Below are positions 41,903 to 54,900 of a stretch of DNA of 64,000 nucleotides, piece after piece. The stretch covers positions 22,167,804 through 22,231,803 of the forward strand of contig NC_066837.1 of the NCBI RefSeq assembly GCF_001640805.2, read 5' to 3'. The notes below the pieces were generated by a model. The model had not been told where the DNA came from, did not search any database, and saw only the letters and a program-made list of their open reading frames with translations. Position 1 is the first letter of the stretch. Each line of letters opens with the position of its first letter. This DNA is from Lates calcarifer. Lineage: Eukaryota > Chordata > Actinopteri > Centropomidae. The position numbers were made by a program, and so were the translations under genes.

Positions 41903-42322
41903 AAAGGGGCAATATCTAAGCATTCTTTTACCTCAAGAGGCGATAGTAAGCATTCAGTCTGCCTTCAGTCCAACATGGGAGGATGAAGAAGTAGTAACTG
42001 CTGGCTATAAACCTGTGATGCTGCTGCTCTTCCTCGTGCTCTTTGACCTCCCGTGGCTCGTCATCTACTCAAGCCACCACTACAACTGGGCAGACTGTGA
42101 CATCGTCAGCACACTGACAATGACAGGTATACAGAGAGGGACAGTAAAAACTTTGTGGATTTTTTAACAGTCCACTGGCACACCAATGTGAGGGTGGATC
42201 TGTATCAGTCTGCCAGATGGCCAGTCTGATTGCAGCACAGAGGAAGAGGAGAGGGGAGGAGGGACCAAAGAGTGTTTGGTGAATGAATATGACAGTTGGC
42301 CAATTCTTAAACACTGCCCCTT
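41903..42322 (+). mobile_element. MITE-like non-autonomous DNA element, copy 1
   Basis: The left end AGGGGCAATATCTAAGCATT and the right end, read in reverse (AGGGGCAGTGTTTAAGAATT), form imperfect terminal inverted repeats. Both ends touch TTAA/TTTAA sequence. Internal phrases ACCTCAAG, GAGGATGAAGAAGTAGTA, GGCTATAAACCTG, ATGGCCAGTCTG and GTTGGCCAATTCTTA recur in the same order at 44641-45183. No transposase is encoded. Confidence 0.6.
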
Positions 42323-42718
42323 AAAAAGAAAATCAGTTTTAAGGTTACAGTATGCAACTTTGTAAATGGACTGGCCTGGTGAGGCGCACAGTTAATACAG
42401 AAAAGTGTGTACACACAGTCTGCAGCTTTACAAATTGGTAAGGTACCACAGTATGAAATAAACTGAGGAGATAAGAGAGAGAATATTTATCAATAACATC
42501 ATTCATTTGCCCCTGTTTAGGTGACACTCTTTTTCTCTTAAGTTCAGTTTTATGAGGATGGAGGAGAGTCATAGGAGAGAGTGATATCTGCCATGCTATT
42601 ACAGTTTTTTTAACTGCTACTCACATTCCTGTGATCAGTATCTTACATCAATGCACATGCATCTCCATCGTGTTCATTTCTATTCTTTAGGCATATAGCA
42701 CATATGATTACCATCCAT

Positions 42719-42752
42719 AAAAAAAAAAAAAAATAAAAAAAAAAAAAAAAAA
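42719..42752. repeat. A-rich homopolymer tract
   Basis: About 33 bases almost entirely A, interrupted by one T. Confidence 0.9.
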
Positions 42753-42989
42753 GAAGAGCCATCTGTATCGATCTTATTGATCTGATCTCATGTATGTTGT
42801 TTTTATTTTCATTTATTGCATAAGATAGCATTCTATGCTGCTTCCTTACACTATATGTCAGAGAAATAAATAAGAAATGCTGCAATCTGCTTCAGCAATT
42901 CAGTAAGCAACACAACACCATAAATATTCACTACACATACAGCATAGCATATCTACACATATACAAATACAAACAACCCCATCGTCTGC

Positions 42990-43885
42990 TTTTGTTCTTT
43001 TGTTCTTATCCAGATCATACCTTCTGTCCTCTATTGCAATATCCCTGGAAATTAATCTTTTTGGAGCCTGATCCATCCTGGCATCTTTTGCAGATACTGT
43101 ACATTCAGACATCCAGCATTCATTGTGTTCAAGAAAGACATCTGATCACAAACATTACGACCCAGTGAGAAACAGAATTCCTTTGTGGGGTTGAGGAATG
43201 GAGAGTAAGGTGGAGGGATGATGAATGGGCTGTAAACCATACTGTGAGTAGGAGAGGGTGGTGAAATGCCACATTATTTCACACAATAAGAAAACCACTT
43301 CACTTTCGCTGAGGAATGTAATGAGGCACTGTGTTGTATGGTCCAATTGTATATACTGGTTTATGTAACAGCAAACCATCAGAGGATATTGCTGCACAGA
43401 TTGTATTGTTGGCACCTCTCTGACCTGGGACATCCACTGCTGCTCTGTTTCCAATAACATTTCCTCCTGGCTGGTGCGCTTTGGCCAAGTTGAAACTAGT
43501 TTAATCCACATAAAATATGTGGGGTTTTGGCATGGCTTTGAGCTCCATGTCTCCCTGAAATAAATCCACAATGAAACAAAAGAGGTACGCCACTGCGGTA
43601 GATTATGTTATACTCAAAAACAAAGCTGTGCACTGTGTCATCTTACCTGAACATATCTGAGCTCCTTAACACGTTCAGAGTTCCTTTCAAAGGGGCTGTG
43701 TGCAGCTGCATCCTGTTTCAATGTCTTTTCACTGCTCTTGCAATGGTTGTAATGCTTATACTCTGAACATTTCCAAATGTAGTGTTATCTGCCAACATGC
43801 TGTCCCACATTTCTCTGAGTTTTATGATTTTGTTGTTTACAACCATATCAATGACTGCAGTTTCCTGTTTCTTGGAATGATTTTT
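42990..43885 (-). pseudogene. Decayed IS630/Tc1-like DDE transposase
   Basis: Fragments on the minus strand spell a fish IS630/Tc1-superfamily transposase in order. Near 43880-43720 the N-terminal part has KLREMWDSMLADNTTFGNVQ. Near 43690-43650, FERNSERVKELRYVQ is followed by a GTAAGA donor. An intron of about 90 bp ends TTTATTTCAG near 43562. Then come PHIFYVD, FNLAKAHQPGGNVIGNRAAV, DVPGQRGANNTICAAIS and, near 43200-43170, PPYSPFLNP with the E of the DDE triad altered in a KEF context. Several stops and frame changes interrupt it, for example TAA directly after FYVD, so it cannot make an active enzyme. Terminal inverted repeats were not identified. Confidence 0.75.
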
Positions 43886-44640
43886 TGATGTAGATGTAGC
43901 AAAGTGTGTCAAATTGCAGTCTGATGTAAATGTTTTTGAACAGGCTCTACAGCAGAAATGTAGGCAACATGAAGTGTTTCAGTGGTGGTAGAGTTTGATT
44001 GAGAAAACAGTTCATGAACTTTGAAAGATGTGGTGATTGTATGATTTTATGTCGAAGCAATGATAGGTGATCCACAGTTTAGTTCACAGTGGTTGCTGTT
44101 GTTCTGACTGTGAGAGGAGTTCTGAAACAGTGAACTGAAAGAACTCTCATTTTCCCAGTAAGTACATTGTTACATATTGATTGCAGCTTGTGAAAGATTA
44201 TTTAGCTATTTAAGGACTTCTCACCCATGTTGGTTTGAAATGTTAGATTGATTCTAATATTCTTGAGCTTGGTAACAACACCAGCTAATATCACAGCAAG
44301 ATCCACTTATCGGCTCTATTTTTTCTCAGCTTTTTGAAGACATCTTTTACAAGAACTTGTTGGACACTAAGTCCATAAAATGGGCATTTCAATCACATCT
44401 GCACTCCCATGACAATAAGGCAACTCCATCTGTTGATGATGCTCATGTGATACGAGGATTACATGTAAGTATTTAAAACTGTTTAAAACATCCAAAAATT
44501 TATTAAAATTATCAACAGAATCTGAAGAAATAATAGTTTTGATGTTGTGTCAAAGACATTTTTATATTATGTTGCAGCGATATCTACTGAAATTAGCATG
44601 CCAGCCAGCTGGCCCCAATCTGTCCTGTCTCATTCTACCA

Positions 44641-45183
44641 CTTACCTCAAGGGGCAATAGTGAGGCACCGTAGTGTTCAGTCTCCCCTCAATCCGACATG
44701 AGAAGATGAAGAAGTAGTATCTGCAGTTGGCTATAAACCTGCTTTGTAGCCATCCTCTCTCGGCCACATTCCTCCATTCTCTCCTCAAGCTCAGTAATTT
44801 CTCTTGCACTTGCCTTCATGTCACATGCAACATCCAAAGGTCTCTTATCTATAATCACAATAAATCCCATTCAAAACTCCACACGACCCGGAGCCAACAT
44901 AAGCGTAGACTGCTCCTTCTCTTCTCCTAGTAATCCTTAATTGGCACATGCACCCATAGCATGAACAGACAGAGTTTCTTTATGGATTTTCTGGCGGCCT
45001 GCCAGGATCAGCCCAATGGCCAGTCTGTCTGATGGCACAGTTGAAGGGGAGGATGGACCACAGAGTGCATTTCCTTGATTTTTACAATAGGGGTGGATGC
45101 CCCAACTTTCTGGTCATATGCTGCCACTTATTTGTTTGGAATATGAATTTGAAAGTTGGCCAATTCTTACACATTGCCCCTTT
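44641..45183 (+). mobile_element. MITE-like non-autonomous DNA element, copy 2
   Basis: A diverged relative of 41903-42322 in the same orientation. It shares ACCTCAAGGGGCAATAGTGA, GAAGATGAAGAAGTAGTA, GGCTATAAACCTG, ATGGCCAGTCTG and GTTGGCCAATTCTTACACATTGCCCC. The middle differs and is about 120 bp longer. The left terminus is less certain than the right. Confidence 0.55.
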
Positions 45184-46744
45184 AAATGGACCCTGTGTTG
45201 AGATTAATTTACAGACAATCACAATAAACCTTCAATATGTCACATGTGGTAGTATCACCTCTACAGTGATAAGACTGTTAATTTGAACAGTGTGTACTCA
45301 TATAATGACTTAAAGTGAATGATTTTATGTGACAGTGAAAACTATTTTAAGCTCCACTTTTCTGAGACAAGTATTATTATAATAAAATATTGATTTATGT
45401 AGCTTTTACAGCCTGTTAGGAATTGAAAATGTGTGTCTTTGGTTCTCCCCAGTGTGTCAAATGATTTGAAAGATGCTATCCCTACTCTACACATAAAGGC
45501 ATTAAGCTTAAAGGTTAAATTTGCAATTCATTTTTAAAAGTTATACATTTCCTGCCTTCTATATAATCTCTTAATTCTCTTCCTTCAGCCTTTTTCCTCT
45601 GCTCCTCCATAGGAAACTGTCAGCAGGGCTTCTGATGTCCTTTTTATCATCTGTCACTCCTTGAAGCAACAGTCACTCATCCAGTGGGTCTGTAGACAGA
45701 TACTGTGAGTGACAGGCAAACCCCAGGTGATTAACTTCATGTCTTAATCCAGAGAGAAAGCTTTCTGCAGGGAAGCATGTAACAAGCTTTTATGGTGACT
45801 TGAGTGACGTATCTTTTATGTCAATCATAATCCTAAGGAGAAGAAACAAGGACACTTGAATTGATAATCAAGTGTGTATCAATGTATAACATCCCAAAAT
45901 TGACACAACATGCCTGAGTTTTATTTGAGCTGCAAGTTTACAGTTCAGCGATGAGCATGATTCATCAGTTAGTATTTGTGATTGAGATGTAAATTTATAA
46001 AGATGTAATAAAAACTGGATTTTCTCTGCATTTGAGCAGGTGGGGATCTGGCATCTAAATAATGTAACAATAGTCTCTAAAACAAAAAATGTCACTCTTT
46101 TCTGAGGTGTTAATTGTGTCAATGATCAGCAGTAGGAGGTAATAATTAGACGTGTTTTCACTGTACTGCAGCCTGGAAGGAATACAAAAGACATCTTCAA
46201 CATGGATCAATGCTAAACTCTCAAAGACATCATTTCTGTCTCTCTTTTTTTGTGCAATCACAGGCTCATTAAAAACTGGTAATTACCAAGTGATTTTGTT
46301 GTAAACTGTTCAAGACATTCAAGACAAAACATTTTCATTTCTCAAATTCAATAGTTAGGACCCAATAAACAGAATTTTACCCTGGAATTTTACCCTGGAA
46401 GCAGTTTACCTGCAGAAATTAGTTAAAATACAATATGACCATAAGAGACAGAAACGGAGGTAAAACAATTCAGTTTTGGCATCTTGGTCCTATGAAGGAG
46501 GAGTAGGGGTTCTTTTGCATATCTGTGCCCAGGGGCCCATTGTCTCATCATGTGTCCATGGGTTACATAGTGAAACAAACCAAAAATATTCAACTGCTAA
46601 AAGCTCATTCACTGATTCAGGCCCATTAAGACACATATGAAACAAATGCAAAATCATGGCAGACATTATACATATATAATTTTCTCTAGGACAGAAATTA
46701 TAGGGTAAATGGTCTTGTTCAAGTTTAATTACTTATTACCACAT

Positions 46745-46905
46745 GTTCTTTTCTCCTATATTGGACCCAGATCACCACCAAGATCTGATGAATTATTCCT
46801 TGGTCAAGGGCTGCAGTGTCTACCAAATTTCATGTAAATTTACTTCAAATTTTGTCAGAAATCCTGTTGACAGACAAACCAAGATGGAAACTACCTTCTT
46901 TGCAG
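46745..46905 (+). repeat. Interspersed-repeat fragment (TACCAAATTTCATG type)
   Basis: GACCCAGATCACCACCAA, CTACCAAATTTCATGTAAAT and TTGACAGACAAACCAA match a common fish repeat phrase used in degraded LINE/SINE copies. Family not assigned. Confidence 0.4.
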
Positions 46906-47037
46906 GGGTAATTTCACTGAATAAGACATTTCCCACATCTCCTTATGAATAAAGATGGGGTCCTGCTATTTGTCTTCCCTTCATCTCTTTCTTCTCAGAG
47001 CTGTGTGTTTAAAATCATGAATGATGTGTTCAAAGAT

Positions 47038-47081
47038 AAAAAAAAAAAAAAGAAGAAGAAGAAGAGATGTTCTGCTGTGAG

Positions 47082-47119
<38 letters not shown>
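47038..47119. repeat. A/AAG tract followed by (CA)n microsatellite
   Basis: Poly-A with AAG units at 47038-47066 and about 18 CA units at 47084-47119. Confidence 0.95.
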
Positions 47120-47121
<2 letters not shown>

Positions 47122-50100
47122 CAACAATGTATAATTTATTACATTATGCTATTAAGAGTGTGTACATTTGCCTGTGTTAGTCTGTGAGAGGCTACATAAG
47201 TAATGAGGAGAGTCAGCCTGACATCCAGTCTGTGGTCATTACAAAGATGGACTGTCTCTACAGACCTTTCTGGGATAGCAGACATGCACAAGGACACACT
47301 GAGTCAGATAATGACAATAACAACACATACCAGTTGGCACAGTACTAAAACTTGACCATGGAAATTCACTCTTGACCCTGACTTGGGTGCATATCTGTGA
47401 TAAAATATTCTCAGGGTTCGCTTTCTAGGTTATCCATGATCTCCTGGTCGATGACTTTTACCCTTTCCCAGTCGATGCTGTGACTAGTTGCTAACACTGA
47501 AGTTCCTCCTTACGTCACCTAATGACCTCTGAGCAAAATCAATTCACTGCAGAAAGTCATTTGAAGCTCAGAATAATTTTGTTTTCCTAAAGCTCCAGAA
47601 AACTTGATTTCAAATCATAAGTATTTGTCTTTTGGACAGTCGTGACTAAATCAGCAACAATGAGAATTTTGATTTTGGGGAAAAAATATGTATGCACACT
47701 CAAGTAATCTTCATCATCAGGACTATGCGGGTGTGATTTGATCACATTATCACATTTTAAATCATGTGTTGCTAAATTCTGATTGCTGCTCATAAGTACA
47801 TGACATCACTGTTCTCAAACTGAGCCCCACCCACTTCACACCACTGAGAAGATCTCAGAGGGAAAAAAAAAATACTAAAATCTCTCGATCGAAATAACAA
47901 AAACTGTTGGTAGACTGATTGTTGTCATTGTAGGACCCAGTTGATTGTAGTAAGAAGTTGAATGAGAAAACACATTTTCGGGACCTTTAAACATAACTTT
48001 AAATGGATTTTCACACACATATAGGAGAGTTTAATTGGTGTGTTTGTCTGTGTCTGTAAATGTAGCTGTTGTTTTGGTGTACATATGTGTGAGAACTTCA
48101 GTTATTCAATAGTTTTACCTCTCACTGTTATATGCTGCTACACATATAAATTGCCTCATATTGCAAGACATGACAGGACTGTTGCCATGCGAATTAAAAA
48201 CATAAGGGCATGTCATCACGTGGGAATGTACAAACATACCAGGTTGTGATCTCAATGTACACTATGTCCAACGTGCTGTGTTTTCAGGTCCTCCAGCTGC
48301 TGCACCAGATGTTGTCTTCAGAAATAGGAGCATGAGGGCAACATCTGATTATAGCTCAGAAGAGCTCAGAGCAGGTAACCTGCCTGAGATTACAGAGCTG
48401 ATGATGTCTGTCGCACAGCCTGGTGAAAAGTGCAGACGGCTTGTGTTTCTATCATTTCCGCAGATTGACAGTGACAGTTGAACAGATGTCAGGGTGTGTT
48501 TGTGTGACGACAAGAAGCATAAATGTTTGATTTGGGATCACACCATTTTATTCCAACAAAACCCCAACAAATATACAGCACTGAAACATCTGAACAGCTA
48601 TAAATAATCTGGTAAAATAGACACATACATAGTATCTGTATTTACACGTAAAAGCCTTTATTATTAACAACCTTGGTGTTTTTCTTCTTGTGGAGACAGC
48701 TTCCATTAGTTTCTCTGTCATCGCCTCCACTCACCTGATCAGCTTCCAAGTACCACTGATGAATTTTCTTTCTTTACAATGATGACAAGTGACTTAAAAA
48801 GCATAATCACCCATCACTCAGATTTTATTAACTTTTAATAGCTTTAATCAGCTATTAACAATTTGCTTTTACTGAATAACCTCAATCACGATGACTGCTT
48901 TTATAAAGGGACTGGTTGAGTGGTGATGATATGGAGATCAGAAAATAGAAACTGTTTACATAAGCAATAATACAGCAGTATTTAAGGTTGATTTACTTAC
49001 AAAAATAAAAGTGTGTTTTTCTGCTTCGTCATTTACTGTACCACAAAAGGTGAAGCAGTAATCAAAATGTAACCAATTCATGAAAGCTGCTTTACAATTC
49101 TTAGTCATAGTTTAGGTCTGTTTAACTTGTCAATGAAAACATAGATATTGTTTCTGTAGTTGCTTGTGTTTGTCCATATGGCTGACCTGAAATATATCTG
49201 AGGTGTTCTGTTTTTAAATTTTAAAGGGCATCTACCATCCAATCACACGTGAGTATTTTCTGTGGTATAGTATAATTCTCTCCATTCTGTCCCAAAAACA
49301 GCACAGTACATTTCATAATAAAAGCTTAAGGGTGGACACGCTTGTAGTATAAGCAGTTCAAAGGCCAGAGCTAATAGAGGCTGTGTCAGCTGAGGTAATG
49401 TGCTGCCAGTCTGATCAGAATTAGCATCTAATGTACAGAAAACAAGGCGCTCATACAATAACACTAGCAACAATATATGCCGCTACAAACCCTGGATTTA
49501 CCAGCATCACAGCTTCTGCAGAGAGAAAACATATACACATATACATATTTGGAAAACAGCCACAAATGTACATGCACACACACACCTACATGACAGGCAT
49601 ATATACAAAGAGGTCAGAGGTTTTGTGTTCAGAGCTGGCTACATGTTTGCAGAAAGACACTGAGCCACATTTTCTGCGACTGAGAAGCCAACAAACAGCA
49701 AGCAAGCTATTTTCTGAAAATACAAACAATATACAAAAAGGATTACGTCGGACTTTATTCACAAAGCTGCACAGATGTTCATTGATCACAACTCATCCAT
49801 TTAAATTAAGTAAAGTGAGTGGGAGCTTGAAACAGAAAAATGCACTGCACAGTAATACAGGGACAAAAGCTTGTACCGAATTAGTGCATTGTGCTGTTTA
49901 GCTGTTTAATTAAAGCTGTAGTAAAGCGAGAATTGTCTGCAGGAAATCCTCTGCACTGGCTTTAAATATGTCTTCTGCCGCTTTTTTTTTTGTTTGTTTG
50001 TTTGTTTGTTTTTTTGTTTTTAAAAGTAAATACATTCTTGGAGGTTATGTGACAGACTAAAAGGAAGTGAGAGAAGGAATGTGTTTCTGTGTCCATTTAA

Positions 50101-51274
50101 GAGTCGGACAGAGGAGGATGATTGCTGAGAGAGGCTGAAAAGGCACTTATGTCAGATGGCTGGATGGAAAGAAATCTGAGGCACAGTAAACAACTTGGTG
50201 AATATAGAATAGAATAGAATAGACTATAGAATAAACAGAGGTGCAGATACACATCGAGACATGAGAAATATTCATGAGGTTGTTTCACCGATATGAACTA
50301 TCAGTGTTAGAATGCATTTAGAATGAGTGCACATTTCAGGAAATTGTCCAAGAAATGGATTTTTACACTGTTACTGCAGAAAAGCATCAGTGTTTTCCAT
50401 TTTTCATCTGCTAATCCAACCACTCTGCTCCCTCCTCTATGTTCTCACATCATGTTACCCCCCCCTGAGCTCATCTTTGCATTTCCTAAAACACAGTTTA
50501 CTGTTGCTATGGAGCTATGGTGGCAGAGGAGGCCGGAGTAGTCAGGACAGTGATGGTGGGAGGTTCAGCAAAGGTTACCATGGAGGCTGCTGTGGAGGTT
50601 ACTGTGGTAGTGGTGGGTGTGATCCCTGGGCAAGTGGAGGGAGACTGACAGTTAGGGGTGGAGCGGTGCAGGTCTACTGCTGTGTGCGAGGTGGGTGAGC
50701 CTGGAGGGTGAGGAGAGATCTTCAGAGAGGAAGAAGAGTGCCAGAATCATGGAAAGCAGAGGAAGGAAGCATCAAAAGCAGCAGTCATGACATGTTACAA
50801 CAGCGACATGATGATGAAGGCGAAGAGAGAGAGGGGATGGTGGAAACAGAGAGGGTTCATTTATTTTTGGGTTGCCTAGATATTTCTAAAGTAGAGGCTT
50901 CCAAACCCTCTGGACTTCAAGGAAACAAAAGACAAAGAAAAGAAAGAAAAAAGAAACCTGCTGCTGAATACATACGGCAGGAACACTGTTTCTATATAGA
51001 TGTGTTCATTGGTTGTGATAGAGTCCACCATTCCCATACTGGATATAAAGTGCCTTTGCACATACCTATGTAATGCAGTGTAATTTTATCTCATTGATAC
51101 CAGCCTCACTGTCAGTTTCCTATTCTCTGACGTGTAGTATCAAATGGACTTACTGTTACCACCTGTAACCACAGGTGTCACCAGATCAGTTGGGGCTCAA
51201 ATCTAATGGACCACAACTTTAATTTTCAGTTTCTGTTCATTTTTTCCTTTTAATCTTCATCTACTTTTTTTCTG

Positions 51275-51275
51275 C

Positions 51276-51303
<28 letters not shown>
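51275..51303. repeat. (CT)n microsatellite
   Basis: About 14 CT units; further short CA and GT runs follow at 51526-51540, 51658-51682 and 51772-51791. Confidence 0.9.
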
Positions 51304-51307
<4 letters not shown>

Positions 51308-51900
51308 GTGTACATACAATACCATTAACCCATTAAGTTCTGATAGTTTTGATAACCTTGTGCCTGCTGAAGGAGCTGTGGGAGAATCTCATCAGAGCCA
51401 CTCTGTCAGTCTAATGCACCTCACTGCTCTTGCACAAGTTATCTAATTGGACACTATGAAGCCCCACACTGCAAAGATTGAGTCAAAGCTTTTTCCTTCC
51501 GAGACCACCTTCCCATCTCTAATACACACACACACACACAAACACACTCAGACCTAATAATCTCATAATCTTGCACTCCCACCTTCAGAATTTTTCCTAA
51601 TCATTGCCTCCACAGCAGCATTAATTTACCATCCCTCTTCAATTAGCTGCTCTCACCCACACACACACACACACACACACACCTGCCTGTTGATTAATTC
51701 AGAGGAGTTCGACTGCCAAACCTAATGCATCAGACTCATTGGTGAAGCAGAAAGCTGCAGTGTGCATGCATGCGTGTGTGTGTGTGTGTGCATAATTGGA
51801 GGGATTTGTTTTTAGGCAAACATCTCCCCACTATTCTCCACTGTTCTTAATGTGAATCAAATATTATGCACATCTTCCATTTGATTTGTTTGCTTGTCAC

Positions 51901-54900
51901 TTAAAGTTGCCACACACAGATTACCTGGCTACTCTGGGGATCATGGTAGACCTGGTTACGAGGGGAGAGCAGGATGCAGTCGTGTGCTGTGGTTTTCTCA
52001 GTGCGCGGAGCACTGGGGTCGCCATCATCTACACCATTGGCCTTGCACCTCATACTCTTCACACACAGCACCTGCAGGACACACAACAACAACTACCTGT
52101 AGAGGATTTCAAGCTACATCAGAAATCTCCTGGAGAGAACAACAGCCACTGTCTCATGACACAGCAGTATTTGACAAGCAGCCTAGAAAACAACATAGGT
52201 CAGAGGTCATTTTCCACACCCTTTTACATAGTAATGTATTCTGCATTCAGCTGTAGTCTTATGGAAAGAGAAGTTAAAGCCTGTGTGGATCTTTTACCAT
52301 ATTTCCTACTGTTCTAATGGCATAAGGTTTGGCTTTTAGAAAAATTTGATTTGGCAAAAAATGGAGCTGTGTTGCACACAGCCCATTAATTTCAGTGTCC
52401 CTGGGTAAGATCCTTGTAGAAGTATGGCACTGTCTGCCACACTGGGGACACATGGGGCGAAAACAACTAGTTTGTGTGATGACACTGGAAAGCACACTGG
52501 AGGACTGAGTGAAAAGCCAGGCTGTCAAAGAGAGGAGTGAAATACCATAACCATTTAAATACAGGGATACTGCAGTTTAAGACAGGTTTGTGGAAGGCTG
52601 GGCATCTGAGAAGTCTGTCAGGTCTTTTCATATGAAAAATGACTTAGCTTACTTTCCAACCCTGCAGAGACAGCTAATTTCTGTGAGCAGTGGGTGTGAT
52701 TGTCAGTTTTAGAAAGTTGGAAAGCATAAAAAATACTTGGGAAAAGAAAAAAACAGACCCTGAATTATTTGTTTGAGCCTTGTCTGTACACAGTGTTAAT
52801 AACCAGAAGATATTCAACCTACTTTTCGGAAACTCTGTTTGAAATTGTCCGACAGGAAACCGTAGAGCACCGGGTTTGCACAGGAATTGGCGTAGGACAG
52901 TATGACAGCGAAGAAGTAGATGCCAGCGGTGGCACTGGACTCTGGGATGATGATGACCAGGTTGACCATGTTGATGATGAAGAACGGCAGCCAGCAGAGC
53001 ACAAACACCACCACGATCACCACCACCATACGCGTCACTTTGCGCTCTGAACGGCGACGCTTGGTGAAGCCTGCCCGCGCCCCTGAGGACTTCACCTGCA
53101 GAGGAAACACCAAAGATTGTTTGATTATGATGATGGTGAGGAGGATGAACATGAGAGGGATAAGGATGATATGAAAATGAAGGGGAGGATGTTGAGGATG
53201 ATGGAAATCATCATTATGAGGATGCAGATTAGAATATGAATTTATACATGAGCTTTTTGAATCAGACAAATTTGCACACCTTGATAACGATGAGTAAGTA
53301 GCAGAGGCAAATGATGAGCAATGGTCCAAAGAAGCCCACAGTGGCGGTGTAGAGAATGAAGGCTGTTGACCACACGTTCTTTGGTTCTGGCCAGATCATG
53401 TTGCAGGAGTTAAATGTGTCCTAAAGGCAAAGGAAATACGCTGAGTAAAATTTAAATACTAAAGGAAATGACTGCAGCAAATTAAAATTTGAGTCATTAT
53501 CTGCTCAGTCAGACCGTGAATAAAATATAGGAGGTAAACATTGCACTTTGAGGCCCAAGCGTTTAATTGCAAAGCCCTTAAATTATGCCGGAGAGGATGT
53601 TTGTAGAAATGCAAATGACATTATCTGCTCGTGGGGGTTTTAAAGAATGTATTGTATCTGCTTTTTGGCATTTGCATTGTGGGAGACATTTCCAGACCTT
53701 ACTATGTTTAGTTTTTGTGCTAATAGAAAATAACCATAACTATCAACCTTTGACTTTTCAGCATGACACAGCCTCTTTGTCCTGTTGTTATCAAACCTTC
53801 ACAAGTCCTTCAGCAGTGCAGTGTATTTTGTCAGAGGCAACATTCTCTGCTCACCTTTCTTTTACTCAAAAGCTTTTGTGTTTTCTTTCTGTTACAGAAC
53901 TAGCTGCAATGCTTTTCTTTCTGTGAACATATAATAGCTTCTGCTGAGATTCTGAACAAAAGACTTGTTGAACAGTGTGCTTTAATTCAGTTTGCATGTT
54001 TAGAATTTTAGCAATAACTTGCCTGTTCTCTCCATCTTGTCACCATGCATACCAAGAATGGGACAAGGCCATTACTTCCATGTAGATAATTAACTAAGTT
54101 TTAAACCTTCATTTTTTGGCCACTTGGGGGCAGAATCAAGCAACATTAGCAAGAAGATTCCGTGTTCAAACCCCAGTTCACCTGGGACTTTTCTGTTTGG
54201 AGTTTGCATGTTCTCCCTGTGTCTGTGTGGGCTCTCTCTCTCCTCCCACAGTCCAAAGACATGCAGCTTAGGTTAATTGGTGACTCTAAACTGCCCGTAG
54301 AGGTGAATGTGAGTGTGAGTGGTTGTTTGACTGTACTATATGTGTATGTGCCCTGCAGTGGACTGGCAATCCATACAGGGTGTACCCCATCACCCAATGT
54401 CAGGGATAGGCTCCAGCCCCCTCACAACTCTCAACAGATAAGTGGTATAGATAATGGATGGATGGAGGTTTCTGGCTGCCTAACAAATGAAAGTCCAATG
54501 TTCACGTTCATTTTAGCTCCTCTTGTGGTCTCCACCAGCATCTTTTGTTTGTTTGTTGTTTGGTGTTGGACAGCTAGCATACAGTGGTTCTCTCAGAGCT
54601 TTTTCTACTGCTGCTAGAAAGTAGGTTTTGCAAACTGCAGCAGTGAACAACAACAATAAAGTTGCAGGTTCAAAATCTAAAACAATGAGCTGAAAAAAGC
54701 TAAAATACTCCGTCAGGTGACAACTTTTTGGTCTTGTGCCTCAACCAAAGAATGTGGCTGTTTCTAGCAATAGTGTGCTACTTGGCAGGTTACCCTGTAA
54801 ATCACAAATGACAGTTTCTTTGAATTAATTATCAAGGAAAGGTTTTTAAAACAGTCTCATCTTACAACTTTACCATAAACAAAGAAGTGACAGAAGTGTT

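Larger units (their letters stand above)
45184..51900. other. Gene-poor interval downstream of sstr5
   Basis: About 6.7 kb without an identified gene. It contains a decayed repeat at 46745-46905, A/AAG and (CA)n tracts at 47038-47119, TTTG and AGAAT tracts near 49.98 and 50.21 kb, a GC-richer island at 50500-50735, and CT/CA/GT tracts at 51.28-51.79 kb. The right part may be sstr5 3' UTR; a minus-strand AATAAA occurs near 50859. Confidence 0.5.

Noticed and set aside
49431..49901. A 156-codon plus-strand frame
   Set aside because: No recognisable domain, AT-rich low-information composition, no splice partners.
51886..52317. Plus-strand frames of 143 and 120 codons
   Set aside because: They run antisense to the sstr5 tail exon and into its intron; no independent support.
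52814..53329. A continuous 171-codon minus-strand frame through sstr5 exons 2 and 3
   Set aside because: The intron between 53096 and 53279 happens to be open in one frame, but exon 2 is in another frame there; receptor homology requires splicing at the GT-AG sites.
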